The notes under the pieces: model-generated
Seen by the model: only the letters and a program-made list of their open reading frames with translations
Database searches by the model: none
Told to the model about the DNA's origin: nothing
Shown: piece by piece, positions 53,387 through 61,864 of the stretch
How the letters are laid out: each line of letters begins with the position of its first letter
Position numbering within the stretch: the stretch's first letter is position 1
Program-made: the position numbers and the translations under genes
From: Bradyrhizobium sp. OK095
GTDB taxonomy: Bacteria; Pseudomonadota; Alphaproteobacteria; Rhizobiales; Xanthobacteraceae
NCBI RefSeq assembly: GCF_900109945.1
Contig: NZ_FOBX01000010.1
Coordinates: 209,596-273,595, forward strand
Direction: 5' to 3'
DNA length: 64,000 nucleotides

Positions 53387-53740
53387 ATGAAGAACGGCCT
53401 CTATTCGATTCACGTCAACCTGCTCGATGGTCGGGTCGGCAAGGGCAGCGGCGTGATTCTTTTCCGCGACGGCAAGATCCTCGGCGGCGATGCCTACCTC
53501 TATTACACCGGCAGCTACGTGGTGAAGGACGACCACACCTTCAAAGGCGAGGTGCTGGTGCAGCGGCACACTTCGCCGCGGGGCGACGACAATCCGCTGT
53601 TCGGCGGTCCGGCTCCGGTCGGCATCGGCGTCAGCGGGACCTACACGGATACGCGCGCGGAGATGACGGGCACCGCCCTCGTCGGCAAGGCCAGCCTGAT
53701 ATTCAACGCCAGCCTGCACAAGCTCGCCGAAGCTGATTAG
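53387..53740 (+). CDS. GrlR-family regulatory-like protein
   Basis: 117 residues: KNGLYSIHVNLLDGRVGKGSGVILFRDGKILGGDAYLYYTGSY and RAEMTGTALVGKASLIFNASL, the beta-barrel-like GrlR pattern. GrlR itself is a repressor of type III secretion in enteropathogens, but isolated relatives are common in rhizobia. No type III genes are in the window. It ends three bases from the convergent kinase gene. Confidence 0.8.
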   Translation: MKNGLYSIHVNLLDGRVGKGSGVILFRDGKILGGDAYLYYTGSYVVKDDHTFKGEVLVQRHTSPRGDDNPLFGGPAPVGIGVSGTYTDTRAEMTGTALVGKASLIFNASLHKLAEAD

Positions 53741-53743
53741 CGA

Positions 53744-56431
53744 CTATTCCGCAGCCTGCTCGAGCGGTGCGGTGCGCGGCAGGATGATCTGGATGCGCGT
53801 CCCCTCGCCTTGCTCTGAATCGAGATCGAGTCGTCCGCCGAGCCGGTTGGTGACGATGCTGTAGACGATGTGCAGGCCGAGGCCCGTGCCGCCCTGATCG
53901 CGTCTTGTGGTGAAGAACGGATCAAATGCGCGGCGGCGGACGTCGAGGCTCATGCCGCAACCATTGTCAGCGAAGATGATCTCGACATTGTCCTTGCCGG
54001 ACTCGCGCACCTGGATGTCGATGGTTCCCGGCCGGCCTTCCGGGAAGGCGTGCGCCACCGCATTGAGAAACAGATTGGTCAGCACCTGGCCATACGGACC
54101 GGGATAGCTGTTCATGGTCAGCTCCGGCTGGCACTCGACATTGAGCGTCAGATTGTGTTTGCGCAGGCCCGGCCGCAGGCTCATCACCACCTGCTCGGTG
54201 AGGTCGCCGAGATCGAATGAGCGCTGGTCCGAATAGTTGCGGTCGGCGGCGACCTGCTTGAACGACTGGATCAGCTCGGCGGCGCGGTTGAGATTGGAGA
54301 CCAGCTGCGAGGACGCATCGCGGCTGGTGTTGAGAAAGTCGTTCAGCGTGGAGCGGCGCAGTTCGCCGCGCTCGACCTCGGACGTGAACATCGCCGTCTT
54401 GCGCTCCAGTGCGGAGGCGACCGTGAGACTGATGCCGACGGGATTATTGACCTCGTGCGCGACGCCGGCGACGAGACGCCCAAGCGCGGCGAGCTTCTCC
54501 GCCTCGATCAGCGAGGCCTGGGTCTCGCGCAGATTGCGCAGCGCGGTCTCGGCGGATTCCTTGGCCTTGCGCATCTCCTGCTCGCCGCGCTTGCGCTCGC
54601 CGATGTCGAGCGCCACGGTCACGATCCGCTCGATCTCGCCCTCGGGATCCAGCAGCGGCAGCTTGTTGACCAGCCATTGCCGCATGTTACCGGAGGAATC
54701 CTTGTACTCTTCCTCGTAGAATCCGAGCCCCTTGCGGAGGTTGAGCACGCGCTTGTCGTTCTCGTCGGTCTTGGCTGCGCCGTAGCGCGACATCAGATCC
54801 GCGGTGGTGCGGCCGAGCGCATCGCCGGGCTCGATGCCGAAGATGCCGGCCATGTAACGGTTCATCAAGACATAGCGCAGATCGCGGTCCTTGACGTTGA
54901 TGACCGCGGGCACGGTGTCGATGACCTGCTGGAGCAGGCGCCTTCCTTCGGCGACGGCGTCTTCCGCCCGCTTCTGGTCGGTGATGTCGCGCAGCGTGCC
55001 CTCGTAGCGGACGATATTCCCGGCCTCGTCCAGCACGCCGGTAGCACTGTCGGAGAGCCACAGGATGTTGCCGCTGCGCTGGCGCACTTGGTACTCGAAC
55101 TCGCGCACGATGCCGTCGCGCGTCATCAGCCGCTGGTATTCGGCACGCGCCTCGGGCTGGACGTAGATGGTGTGGGCGATGTCGTTGATGCTCTCGATCA
55201 GCTGCTTCGGGCTGTCATAGCCCATCATCCGCGCCAGCGCCGGATTGGCGTTGAGGAGGTCGCCTGCGGGCGTCGTGACATAGATGCCGTCGACCGAGCC
55301 CTCGAACAGTTTTCGATAGCTCTCTTCGGCCAACCGCTGCTCGGTCAACGCGCGCACCGCTGCCTCACGCGCGGTGTCGGCCTCCTCCAGCGCGCGGCGG
55401 AACACTTCGGCTGCGCGTGCGATGTCGCCGATCTCGTTGTCGAGATCGGCAGACGGGATCGAGGTGTCTTTCTCGCCGGCGGCGAGCGCGCGAATCGACC
55501 TTGCGATCTTTGCCAGCGGCCGAACCGTCCGTCGCACCACGAAGGCGGCCGCGACCATGCCGATCAGCACGCCGATGGTCCCGAACACGATGCTCTGCCA
55601 TCGCGCCTCGGTCAGCGTGCGGGCGAAATCGCGCGACAGCACGTGACCGCGCCTGGCAGAGACCTCGCGCAGCAATTCGGTGACGCGGCCGATTAGCCGG
55701 CCCTCGGTGCCCAGCACCTCGCGGTCGATATCGGCGATCTGCCGCTCCCGGACCGCCACCGCGATGATGGCGTCGGCGTAGTCGTTCACGGCCGACTTCA
55801 GCCCGGCGTCTGCAATATTCATCGTCCGCATGTTCTGCGCAGCCTGTTCGGCCGCGGACGGATTGCGCGCGAGCAGCCCGAGCGCGATCCGGCTCTGCGC
55901 CTCCGACAGGCGGGAGGCGAGCTCGCGGTCCGCGGTGGCTCCGACGGCCGCATCGAACCGGTCGCGCAGGGGCGGCAGGCCGGCGAGCAATTGGGCGCGG
56001 CGGTCGATCAGGGTCGATATCCGCTCGAGGCCGTTGCGATAGGTCGCAAGCCGCTCGGTGACGCCGTCGATCATATCCTGCTGCTCGGGCGCGAGCTCGA
56101 TGCGGGTCTTCTTCAGGATGTCGCTCAGCGTCGAAGCCGCCTCGCCCACCTGCTTGAACTGGATGCCGGCACCGGGATCGGTCACGAAGTCGCGCGCGGC
56201 GAGCCGCAGCTCGTTCATACGGCGGTCGATGTCCTCGGCGAGGTCGCCGACGCTCTGGAGCCGCTGCAACTCGGCGAAGGTCGTGTCGATGTGCCGGATC
56301 GCGATCACGCTCGCGGTCGAGGTGACGATGATCACCGCCAGCACCAGAAGGAAGCTGCCGAAGGTAAGCTGGCCGATGGAGAGCGAGAATGTTCGCTTTT
56401 TCTCAGGGGTCGGCATCAATTCGGCGGACAT
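53744..56431 (-). CDS. membrane sensor histidine kinase with HAMP and two PAS domains
   Basis: 895 residues. A membrane helix near 17-40 and another near 278-300 flank a periplasmic region (about 41-277). A HAMP domain follows (about 300-350, RRTVRPLAKIARSIRALAAGEKD), then PAS1 (about 370-490, GIYVTTPAGDLLNANPALARMMG) and PAS2 (about 505-625, AVINVKDRDLRYVLMNRYM), HisKA with GRLVAGVAHEVNNPVG, and ATPase motifs FADNGCGMS and GGTGLGLHIV. There is no receiver domain. No regulator gene is adjacent. It probably senses an extracellular cue plus redox or small molecules via PAS. Confidence 0.9.
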   Translation of the reverse strand: MSAELMPTPEKKRTFSLSIGQLTFGSFLLVLAVIIVTSTASVIAIRHIDTTFAELQRLQSVGDLAEDIDRRMNELRLAARDFVTDPGAGIQFKQVGEAASTLSDILKKTRIELAPEQQDMIDGVTERLATYRNGLERISTLIDRRAQLLAGLPPLRDRFDAAVGATADRELASRLSEAQSRIALGLLARNPSAAEQAAQNMRTMNIADAGLKSAVNDYADAIIAVAVRERQIADIDREVLGTEGRLIGRVTELLREVSARRGHVLSRDFARTLTEARWQSIVFGTIGVLIGMVAAAFVVRRTVRPLAKIARSIRALAAGEKDTSIPSADLDNEIGDIARAAEVFRRALEEADTAREAAVRALTEQRLAEESYRKLFEGSVDGIYVTTPAGDLLNANPALARMMGYDSPKQLIESINDIAHTIYVQPEARAEYQRLMTRDGIVREFEYQVRQRSGNILWLSDSATGVLDEAGNIVRYEGTLRDITDQKRAEDAVAEGRRLLQQVIDTVPAVINVKDRDLRYVLMNRYMAGIFGIEPGDALGRTTADLMSRYGAAKTDENDKRVLNLRKGLGFYEEEYKDSSGNMRQWLVNKLPLLDPEGEIERIVTVALDIGERKRGEQEMRKAKESAETALRNLRETQASLIEAEKLAALGRLVAGVAHEVNNPVGISLTVASALERKTAMFTSEVERGELRRSTLNDFLNTSRDASSQLVSNLNRAAELIQSFKQVAADRNYSDQRSFDLGDLTEQVVMSLRPGLRKHNLTLNVECQPELTMNSYPGPYGQVLTNLFLNAVAHAFPEGRPGTIDIQVRESGKDNVEIIFADNGCGMSLDVRRRAFDPFFTTRRDQGGTGLGLHIVYSIVTNRLGGRLDLDSEQGEGTRIQIILPRTAPLEQAAE

Positions 56432-56557
56432 TGGGGCTTTTGAGGAACCGGGCTACTGGAGTCCCAATATACGACGTATTGCACCCCCGGGGGAACATGC
56501 CTGGGGCCGCCGAATATCCTTAATATTGTCGGCCCGCCGTCCCTCCTCCCCTCCCGA

Positions 56558-57472
56558 TTATGACGGTTTGACGCTGGCCGGCCGCATGGCCGGGATCGTC
56601 ATGGCGGCGACGCCGAGAACGACGCAGGCAAGCCCGATCCAGGCGGTCCGGCTCAGGCTTTCCCCGAGGAAGGCGACGCTCATGGCGACCCCGATGGGCA
56701 CGCGCAGATAGGCCTGCGCGGTGGTCCCGACCGAGCCCAGGGTCTGGATCAGGCGGAAGTAGATCGCGAAGGCCGCAGCGGTCGAGAACGTCGCAAGTGC
56801 CAGCAGCGCCAGCACGGAAGCGAGCGACGGCGATAGCGTCCAGGGCTGCTCGACGACCAGCGCGGCCGGGATCAGCACGGCCGCGCCGGCAAGCAGCGAG
56901 CCGGCCGCGGGGGCCATGGGATCGAGGCCTTTAAAACTGCGGCCGAAGATCGCGGCGCAGGCGTAGCAGACGGTGGCGGCCACAATCGCCGCCTCCGCGA
57001 CGAGGCCACTACCGATGTCATGGAAGGCGTCGACGCCGACGATCAGCAGGATGCCGGCCATGCCCGCTACGACCCCGAACAGCTTTCGCGGGCTCGTCGC
57101 CTCATGGCGTGTGACGACCGCCGTCAGCAGGAAGGTGAAGATCGGCCCGGCCGAGTTGAGGATGGTGGCGAGCGACGCATCGACGTGGCGCTCGCCCCAG
57201 GCGATCAGCGTCCAGGGGATGACGCTGTTGAGCACGGCCTGGAACGCGAAGCGCTGCCAGGTCGCGGCGTCCGTCGGCATCCTGACGCCGCGCGCCCACA
57301 TGACGACGAGCAACAGCACGCCCGCAATCGTGGTGCGCGCCGCGATCAGCGTGATCGGCGGGATGGTGGCGACGCCGAGCTTGATGAAGGTGTAGGAGCC
57401 GCCCCAGAGCGTTGCGAGCGCGACCAGCAGCGCCAGCTCGACGGCGATGTTGGTGTCCTGCCGGTTGTCCAT
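56558..57472 (-). CDS. EamA-family (DMT) transporter
   Basis: 304 residues with about ten membrane segments in two EamA repeats (about 10-140 and 155-295). Landmarks are VALATLWGGSYTFIKLGV and FLGESLSRTAWIGLACVVLGVAAM. It is an inner-membrane metabolite exporter of unknown substrate. The start at 57472 is one of several in-frame ATG codons (57490 is another). The stop is separated from the kinase gene by a short gap containing no further gene. Confidence 0.88.
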   Translation of the reverse strand: MDNRQDTNIAVELALLVALATLWGGSYTFIKLGVATIPPITLIAARTTIAGVLLLVVMWARGVRMPTDAATWQRFAFQAVLNSVIPWTLIAWGERHVDASLATILNSAGPIFTFLLTAVVTRHEATSPRKLFGVVAGMAGILLIVGVDAFHDIGSGLVAEAAIVAATVCYACAAIFGRSFKGLDPMAPAAGSLLAGAAVLIPAALVVEQPWTLSPSLASVLALLALATFSTAAAFAIYFRLIQTLGSVGTTAQAYLRVPIGVAMSVAFLGESLSRTAWIGLACVVLGVAAMTIPAMRPASVKPS

Positions 57473-57553
57473 CTGATGCGTCCCGTCCATTCCGCGATGG
57501 ACGGAACCTAGCGCGTCCGCGCTCGCCAATACTTCGTTACGTATCGAAGTGTA

Positions 57554-58348
57554 TTAGCCGACGGCGCCAACCTCGAACACCTCGCCGTCATAGCCGGCCT
57601 CGCGAGGGATGCGGAGCTGGCGGCCGGTTTCGGTCTTGGTCATGACCGGCATCACCGTGACGACCGACATGCCCTTGGCATGGTCGAGGGCCGCGTTCAC
57701 GCTGCCCTGCTTCGCAAGCCGGATCAGATTGCGCGTGGTCGGGAACGGCAGCTTGAAGCGGCCGCTCTCGCCGCCCTCAACCGCTTCGCGCGGCGAGACC
57801 CAGATCGAATCCGTGGACTCGCGGCCGTCATGGGCACCGAGCTGATCGGGCGGCGCTGCCGCGAGGAAGAACCAGGTATCAAAACGCTTCGGCATACCCT
57901 CCGGCGTAATCCAGTGCGCGTAAGGCAGGAGCGTGTCGAGCGCGAGCTGGAGGCCGTTGTCGGAGAGAATGCTGAGGAAACTGATCTTGTGCTCGTTGAG
58001 CGCCACGCGGTGCGCATCGGCGATCTCGCCGGCGCGTTTGGCATCGATCGGCGTGTTGGAGCCTTTCGACCGTGCCAGCAGGATTCCGCTCTCTTCAAAC
58101 GTCTCGCGGATCGCGGCGATACGAAAGCCGCGATCCGATTCACTGAGGCCCTCACCGCCCGAATACAGGTCGGACCGTTTGACGATCTCCTGATCGCCGG
58201 CATCGACACTGCCGCCCGGAAACACCAGCGCGCCCGAGTTGAACTCGATCTGATGATGGCGGACCATCATGAAGACCTCAACCTCATTCGCACCATCACG
58301 GAGCAGGAGGATGGTCGAGGCCGGGCGTGATGCTGATGTCTCGGGCAT
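57554..58348 (-). CDS. Nudix hydrolase (NUDT7/NUDT19-like)
   Basis: 264 residues. The Nudix box is split: FPGGSVDAGDQE, an insertion of about 20 residues, then RIAAIRETFEESGILL, as in NUDT19-type CoA or nucleoside diphosphate hydrolases. It hydrolyses a diphosphate linked to another group, perhaps CoA. Its stop is 5 bases before the stop-side of the next gene: the DHDPS-family gene starts upstream on the same strand (58353-59306), so the two are probably co-transcribed with only four bases between them. Confidence 0.85.
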   Translation of the reverse strand: MPETSASRPASTILLLRDGANEVEVFMMVRHHQIEFNSGALVFPGGSVDAGDQEIVKRSDLYSGGEGLSESDRGFRIAAIRETFEESGILLARSKGSNTPIDAKRAGEIADAHRVALNEHKISFLSILSDNGLQLALDTLLPYAHWITPEGMPKRFDTWFFLAAAPPDQLGAHDGRESTDSIWVSPREAVEGGESGRFKLPFPTTRNLIRLAKQGSVNAALDHAKGMSVVTVMPVMTKTETGRQLRIPREAGYDGEVFEVGAVG

Positions 58349-58352
58349 TCAA

Positions 58353-59306
58353 TTAACCTGCGGCGCTGGATTGCGGGCCGAGATTGGCGCGCTTGTCGAA
58401 GCGGGCGACGCGCGACAACAGGTACTCGACCTCGGCCTTCGCCGTCGGCGTGATGGTCGCGCCGGGCTTGCGCTGGGCGCTGGAGGCGATGATTCCGCGC
58501 TTCTGAAGCACGTATTTGCGCACGGCGAGGCCCGCGCCCGGTTGCTGCTCGTAACGGATCAGCGGCAGATGGGCGTCGAACAGGTCATGCGCCGCATCGC
58601 GCTTGCCGGCCCTGGAGAGGTTCACGACGTCGATCAGGAGCTCCGGGAAGGCATAGCCGGTCATGGCGCCGTCGGCGCCGCGCTCCATCTCGAAGTCGAG
58701 GAACGTGCCGCCATTGCCGCAGAGGATCGAGAGCGGACGCAGCGAGCCGTCCTTCTGGAAGCCGCGCAGGGTCGTGATCTTCTCCAGCCCCGGCCAGTCC
58801 TCGTGCTTGAGCATCACGCAATTCGCATTATCCATGACGATCTTGCGGATCACCGCGGGGGTGAAGATCACCGACAAGGTCAGCGGATAGTCCTGAAGCA
58901 CCCAGGGCACATCCGGCCCGATGGCCTCGGCGGCCTGCTTGTAATAGCCGACGATCTGGTCGTCGGTGCGGAGCGAGGGCGGCGGCGCAATCATCACGCC
59001 GGCCGCGCCTGCGTCCATCGAGGCTTTCGCCAGCGAGCGCATGGTGGCAAAGCCCGGCGCGGAAACGCCGACGATCACCTGCATTGTCTTGGCGCGCTTG
59101 ACGAAGCGCACCGCCACCTGCTCGGCCTCAGCGGCGTCGAGCTTCGGCGCCTCACCGAGAATGCCGAGCACGGTGACGCCGTCGCAGCCGACCTCCTCGT
59201 AGAAATCGGTCAGCCGGTCGATCGAGCGTTCGTCGATCCGGCCGTCATCGTGGAACGGCGTCGGCGCGATTGCGAAGGTGCCCTTGGCGTCGGCGGTCAG
59301 TTTCAT
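58353..59306 (-). CDS. dihydrodipicolinate synthase-family aldolase
   Basis: 317 residues, TIM-barrel class I aldolase. The Schiff-base lysine is in NCVMLKHEDWP, the catalytic tyrosine in WVLQDYPL, and the substrate-binding loop is GILGEAPKL in place of the usual GTTGE. This departure suggests a substrate other than that of lysine biosynthesis, for example a keto-acid aldolase or hydratase. It lies four bases upstream of the Nudix gene. Confidence 0.85.
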   Translation of the reverse strand: MKLTADAKGTFAIAPTPFHDDGRIDERSIDRLTDFYEEVGCDGVTVLGILGEAPKLDAAEAEQVAVRFVKRAKTMQVIVGVSAPGFATMRSLAKASMDAGAAGVMIAPPPSLRTDDQIVGYYKQAAEAIGPDVPWVLQDYPLTLSVIFTPAVIRKIVMDNANCVMLKHEDWPGLEKITTLRGFQKDGSLRPLSILCGNGGTFLDFEMERGADGAMTGYAFPELLIDVVNLSRAGKRDAAHDLFDAHLPLIRYEQQPGAGLAVRKYVLQKRGIIASSAQRKPGATITPTAKAEVEYLLSRVARFDKRANLGPQSSAAG

Positions 59307-59379
59307 TGGGTCTCTCTGTCCTATCGTCTGTCGTCATTCCGGGTTCACGACTTCGTCGCGCCCCGGATGACAGTTCCGC

Positions 59380-60258
59380 TCAAAACCTCCGCGCGCCCAT
59401 CTTGATCTGCTCGTCGGAGAAGAAGATCTCCTTGGCATGCTCAGCGATGTCCCGGGCATTCCAGCCCGAGTGCGGCGGTTTCCAGCCGTCCATTTCCATC
59501 ATCCGCATTTCGCGCACGCCGCGGGGCCCGGACACGCCCAGCACCTTGCCGGTCTGGTCGCCCGACAAATCGCTGACCATGTATAGCACGGCCGGCGCAA
59601 TGCCGTCCGGCCCCAGCGCCGCCCCCGGGTTCTCCTTATAGCGGGGCAGGTCTGCGGTCATGCGGGTCAGCGCGCCCGGGGCCAGCGTCCAGATCCGGAT
59701 GTTGTACTTCCGGCCCTCGATCGCCAGCACGTTGGACAGGCCCCAGATGCCGCCCTTCGCCGCACCGTAATTGGTTTGGCCGAAATTGCCGATCAGGCCT
59801 GATGTCGAGGAGGTGTTGACGATGACGCCACCGCCGTTTTCCCGCATCCAGCGAAACACCGGCATGGTGCAACAAAAGGTACCCTTCAGATGGACCTTGA
59901 TGACCTTGTCCCAGTCGGACTCGGACGCCTTGGAGAAGGTCTGGTCGCGCAAAATGCCCGCATTGTTGACCAGGATGTCGGCGCGGCCAAAATGCTTGAT
60001 GGCGTCGTCGAACAGCGACTGTCCGCCCTCCATGGTGGAGATGTCGGCGCCGTTGGCGACCGCCTTGCCGCCCTCGGCCTTGATCGCGTCGACCACCGTC
60101 TGCGCCATCGAGGTGTCGGCGCCGGAGCCATCGCGGGGCCCGCCGAGATCGTTGACCACGATGGAGGCCCCTTCCCGCGCGAACAGCTTTGCATAGGCCT
60201 CACCGAGCCCTCCGCCCGCGCCGGTGATCAGCGCAACCTTGCCGTCGAGTAGTCCCAT
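59380..60258 (-). CDS. SDR oxidoreductase, MFE2-type 3-hydroxyacyl-CoA dehydrogenase-like
   Basis: 292 residues. The cofactor loop is ITGAGGGLGEAYAKLFAREG, NNAG is present (ILVNNAGILRDQTFSK), and the catalytic Ser-Tyr-Lys are in NTSSTSGLIGNFGQTNYGAAKGG. The extended loop ILRDQTFSKASESDWDKVIKVH is typical of the dehydrogenase part of multifunctional enzyme type 2 (HSD17B4). It oxidises D-3-hydroxyacyl-CoA. It follows the MaoC gene, separated by a repeat. Confidence 0.85.
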   Translation of the reverse strand: MGLLDGKVALITGAGGGLGEAYAKLFAREGASIVVNDLGGPRDGSGADTSMAQTVVDAIKAEGGKAVANGADISTMEGGQSLFDDAIKHFGRADILVNNAGILRDQTFSKASESDWDKVIKVHLKGTFCCTMPVFRWMRENGGGVIVNTSSTSGLIGNFGQTNYGAAKGGIWGLSNVLAIEGRKYNIRIWTLAPGALTRMTADLPRYKENPGAALGPDGIAPAVLYMVSDLSGDQTGKVLGVSGPRGVREMRMMEMDGWKPPHSGWNARDIAEHAKEIFFSDEQIKMGARRF

Positions 60259-60285
60259 GGTGGCTTCTCCCTGTTTTTGTTTCTT

Positions 60286-60407
60286 GTGTCCCGGACGCGA
60301 TGCAGCGTGAAACGCTGCTTCGCAGAGCCGGGACCCAGTTCTTCGCTGCCATGGGCCCCGGCTCTGCAGCGCACCGCTTGCGCGCTGCGCTGCGTCCGGG
60401 GCACGAG
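60286..60407. repeat. palindromic dispersed repeat family D, copy 1
   Basis: Arms GTGTCCCGGACGC and GCGTCCGGGGCAC enclose GCAGAGCCGGGACCCA and GGGCCCCGGCTCTGC. A near-identical copy is at 63148-63282. It fills the gap between the SDR and MaoC genes. Confidence 0.88.
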
Positions 60408-60409
60408 AC

Positions 60410-61270
60410 CTAACCCAGCACCGTCTTGCCGTTCTTGATCACGGTGACGCCGCGCGACTTCACCTTGGCTTCGAACGAGATGACGTTGCCGTCCTTCCAG
60501 AGGTCCATGGTCACGGTCTCGCCGGGATAGACCGGCGAGGAGAACCGCGCGACGTGCTGGCGGAACGCGCTTGCATCGTAGTCGGCATAGGTCTGAAGCA
60601 CGCCGCGGCAGGTGATGCCGTAGGTGCACATGCCGTGCAGGATCGGGCGCGGGAAGCCGGCCTTCTTCGCGAACTCGGGGTCGCTGTGCAGCGGGTTGCG
60701 GTCGCCGCAGAGGCGATAGACCAGCGCCTGATCGGGACGCGTGACGATGTCGATGGTCTTGTCGGGCGCGCGCGACGGGATCTTGTGCGGATCAGGCTGG
60801 GTCAGGCTCGGCCCACCAAAGCCGCCATCGCCGCGAGCGAAACGCGAGGCGACCAGCGTGGCGAGCTTCTCGCCCTTCTCGTTCTTGAGCACGGTCTGGT
60901 GGCTGATCACCACGCCCTTGCCCTCGCCCTTGTCGTAGACTTCGACCACGGAAGAGTCGGCGGTGATGTGCGCGGCCACCGGCAGCGGCTGATGGAAGGT
61001 GATGTCGCGCTCGCCGTCGACCACCATGACGCGGTTGAGGTTCATCTCGCCGGGCCCAGCGCCCCACGCCGCGACGGATGCGAATGTCGGCACCACCTTG
61101 AGCGGCCGCGGCGTCAGCGTGCCCTCGTTGACGAAGGCGAGCTCGTTCTCGTCCATCGGGTCGGCGCCGAGCCCGATGCCATAGGCGTAGAGCATGACCT
61201 CGCGATCACTGTAGGCGTAGTTCTGGCCGATGTTTTTCAGGCCTTTGAGCTCTTCGTATCTGGCGGACAT
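60410..61270 (-). CDS. MaoC-family enoyl-CoA hydratase 2
   Basis: 286 residues with two hot-dog folds. The second contains the hydratase 2 motif YRLCGDRNPLHSDPEFAKKAGFPRPILHGMCTYG with catalytic Asp and His. This matches the hydratase domain of peroxisomal MFE2. It adds water to trans-2-enoyl-CoA to give D-3-hydroxyacyl-CoA, the substrate of the SDR at 59380. The start is the ATG at 61270; a longer frame runs into a dispersed repeat. Confidence 0.9.
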   Translation of the reverse strand: MSARYEELKGLKNIGQNYAYSDREVMLYAYGIGLGADPMDENELAFVNEGTLTPRPLKVVPTFASVAAWGAGPGEMNLNRVMVVDGERDITFHQPLPVAAHITADSSVVEVYDKGEGKGVVISHQTVLKNEKGEKLATLVASRFARGDGGFGGPSLTQPDPHKIPSRAPDKTIDIVTRPDQALVYRLCGDRNPLHSDPEFAKKAGFPRPILHGMCTYGITCRGVLQTYADYDASAFRQHVARFSSPVYPGETVTMDLWKDGNVISFEAKVKSRGVTVIKNGKTVLG

Positions 61271-61320
61271 TTTGTTTGTTTCCTCCCGGCGTTCTTTCAG
61301 CAGGCGGCGGCGCCTATTGC

Positions 61321-61465
61321 GCCCTCTCCCCTTGTGGGAGAGGGCCAGATGCCGCCCGCAACAAACTCGTTTGGGTGAGGGGTTGGCTCCGCGCTGCGAG
61401 TCTCTCCGCGGAGCAATACCCCTCATCCGGCGCTTCGCGCCACCTTCTCCCACAAGGGGAGAAGG
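61321..61465. repeat. palindromic dispersed repeat, family E
   Basis: GCCCTCTCCCCTTGTGGGAG at the left and CTCCCACAAGGGGAGAAGG at the right are near reverse complements. The interior includes TTGGGTGAGGGGTTGG and ATACCCCTCATCCGGC-type pairs. It lies between the MaoC and DUF35 genes. A standard genus-wide repeat type. Confidence 0.85.
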
Positions 61466-61474
61466 AAGAAAGAG

Positions 61475-61864
61475 CTACACCGGCGTGAAGAACGGCAGCG
61501 GCGCGCCGTCGGTCGGCTTGAACACCACCTTCACCTTCTGGCCGATCTTGAGCTTCTCCAATTCGCAGTCGACGAAATTGGTCTGCACTGAGGGACCTTC
61601 CTTCAGCGTGACGTAGCCGATCGCGTAAGGGCCGGTCGGCGATTTCCGCATCAGGCTATAAGTGTAGATCGTGCCCTCGCCCGACGCCTCCTCCCACTCC
61701 GTCTTGTCGGAGTAGCAGAACGGGCAGATCGAGCGCGGGAAGTAATGCGCTTCGCCGCACGCCGTGCAGCGCTTGATCATGAACTTGCCTTGCTTCGCCG
61801 CGTCCCAGAACGCTGCGGTCTCCGGATTGGTGACGGGTGCTGGATATTTCTTGGCTTCGCTCAT
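61475..61864 (-). CDS. DUF35 OB-fold/zinc-ribbon protein
   Basis: 129 residues. A zinc ribbon at about 32-52 (CTACGEAHYFPRSICPFC) is followed by an OB fold (GTIYTYSLMRKSPTGPYAIGYVTL). DUF35 proteins partner thiolase-like enzymes and control acyl-CoA entry; they also form aldolase complexes in steroid side-chain breakdown. Its start overlaps the stop of the thiolase gene by one base (TGATG, 61862-61866), supporting a physical complex. Confidence 0.9.
   Translation of the reverse strand: MSEAKKYPAPVTNPETAAFWDAAKQGKFMIKRCTACGEAHYFPRSICPFCYSDKTEWEEASGEGTIYTYSLMRKSPTGPYAIGYVTLKEGPSVQTNFVDCELEKLKIGQKVKVVFKPTDGAPLPFFTPV

Noticed and set aside
53387..53740. Evidence for a type III secretion island
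   Set aside because: Only the GrlR-like protein is present; no secretion, chaperone or effector gene was found nearby.
54455..55696. 413-codon plus-strand frame inside the HAMP-PAS kinase
   Set aside because: It is complementary to a gene with complete kinase motifs and has no domain of its own.
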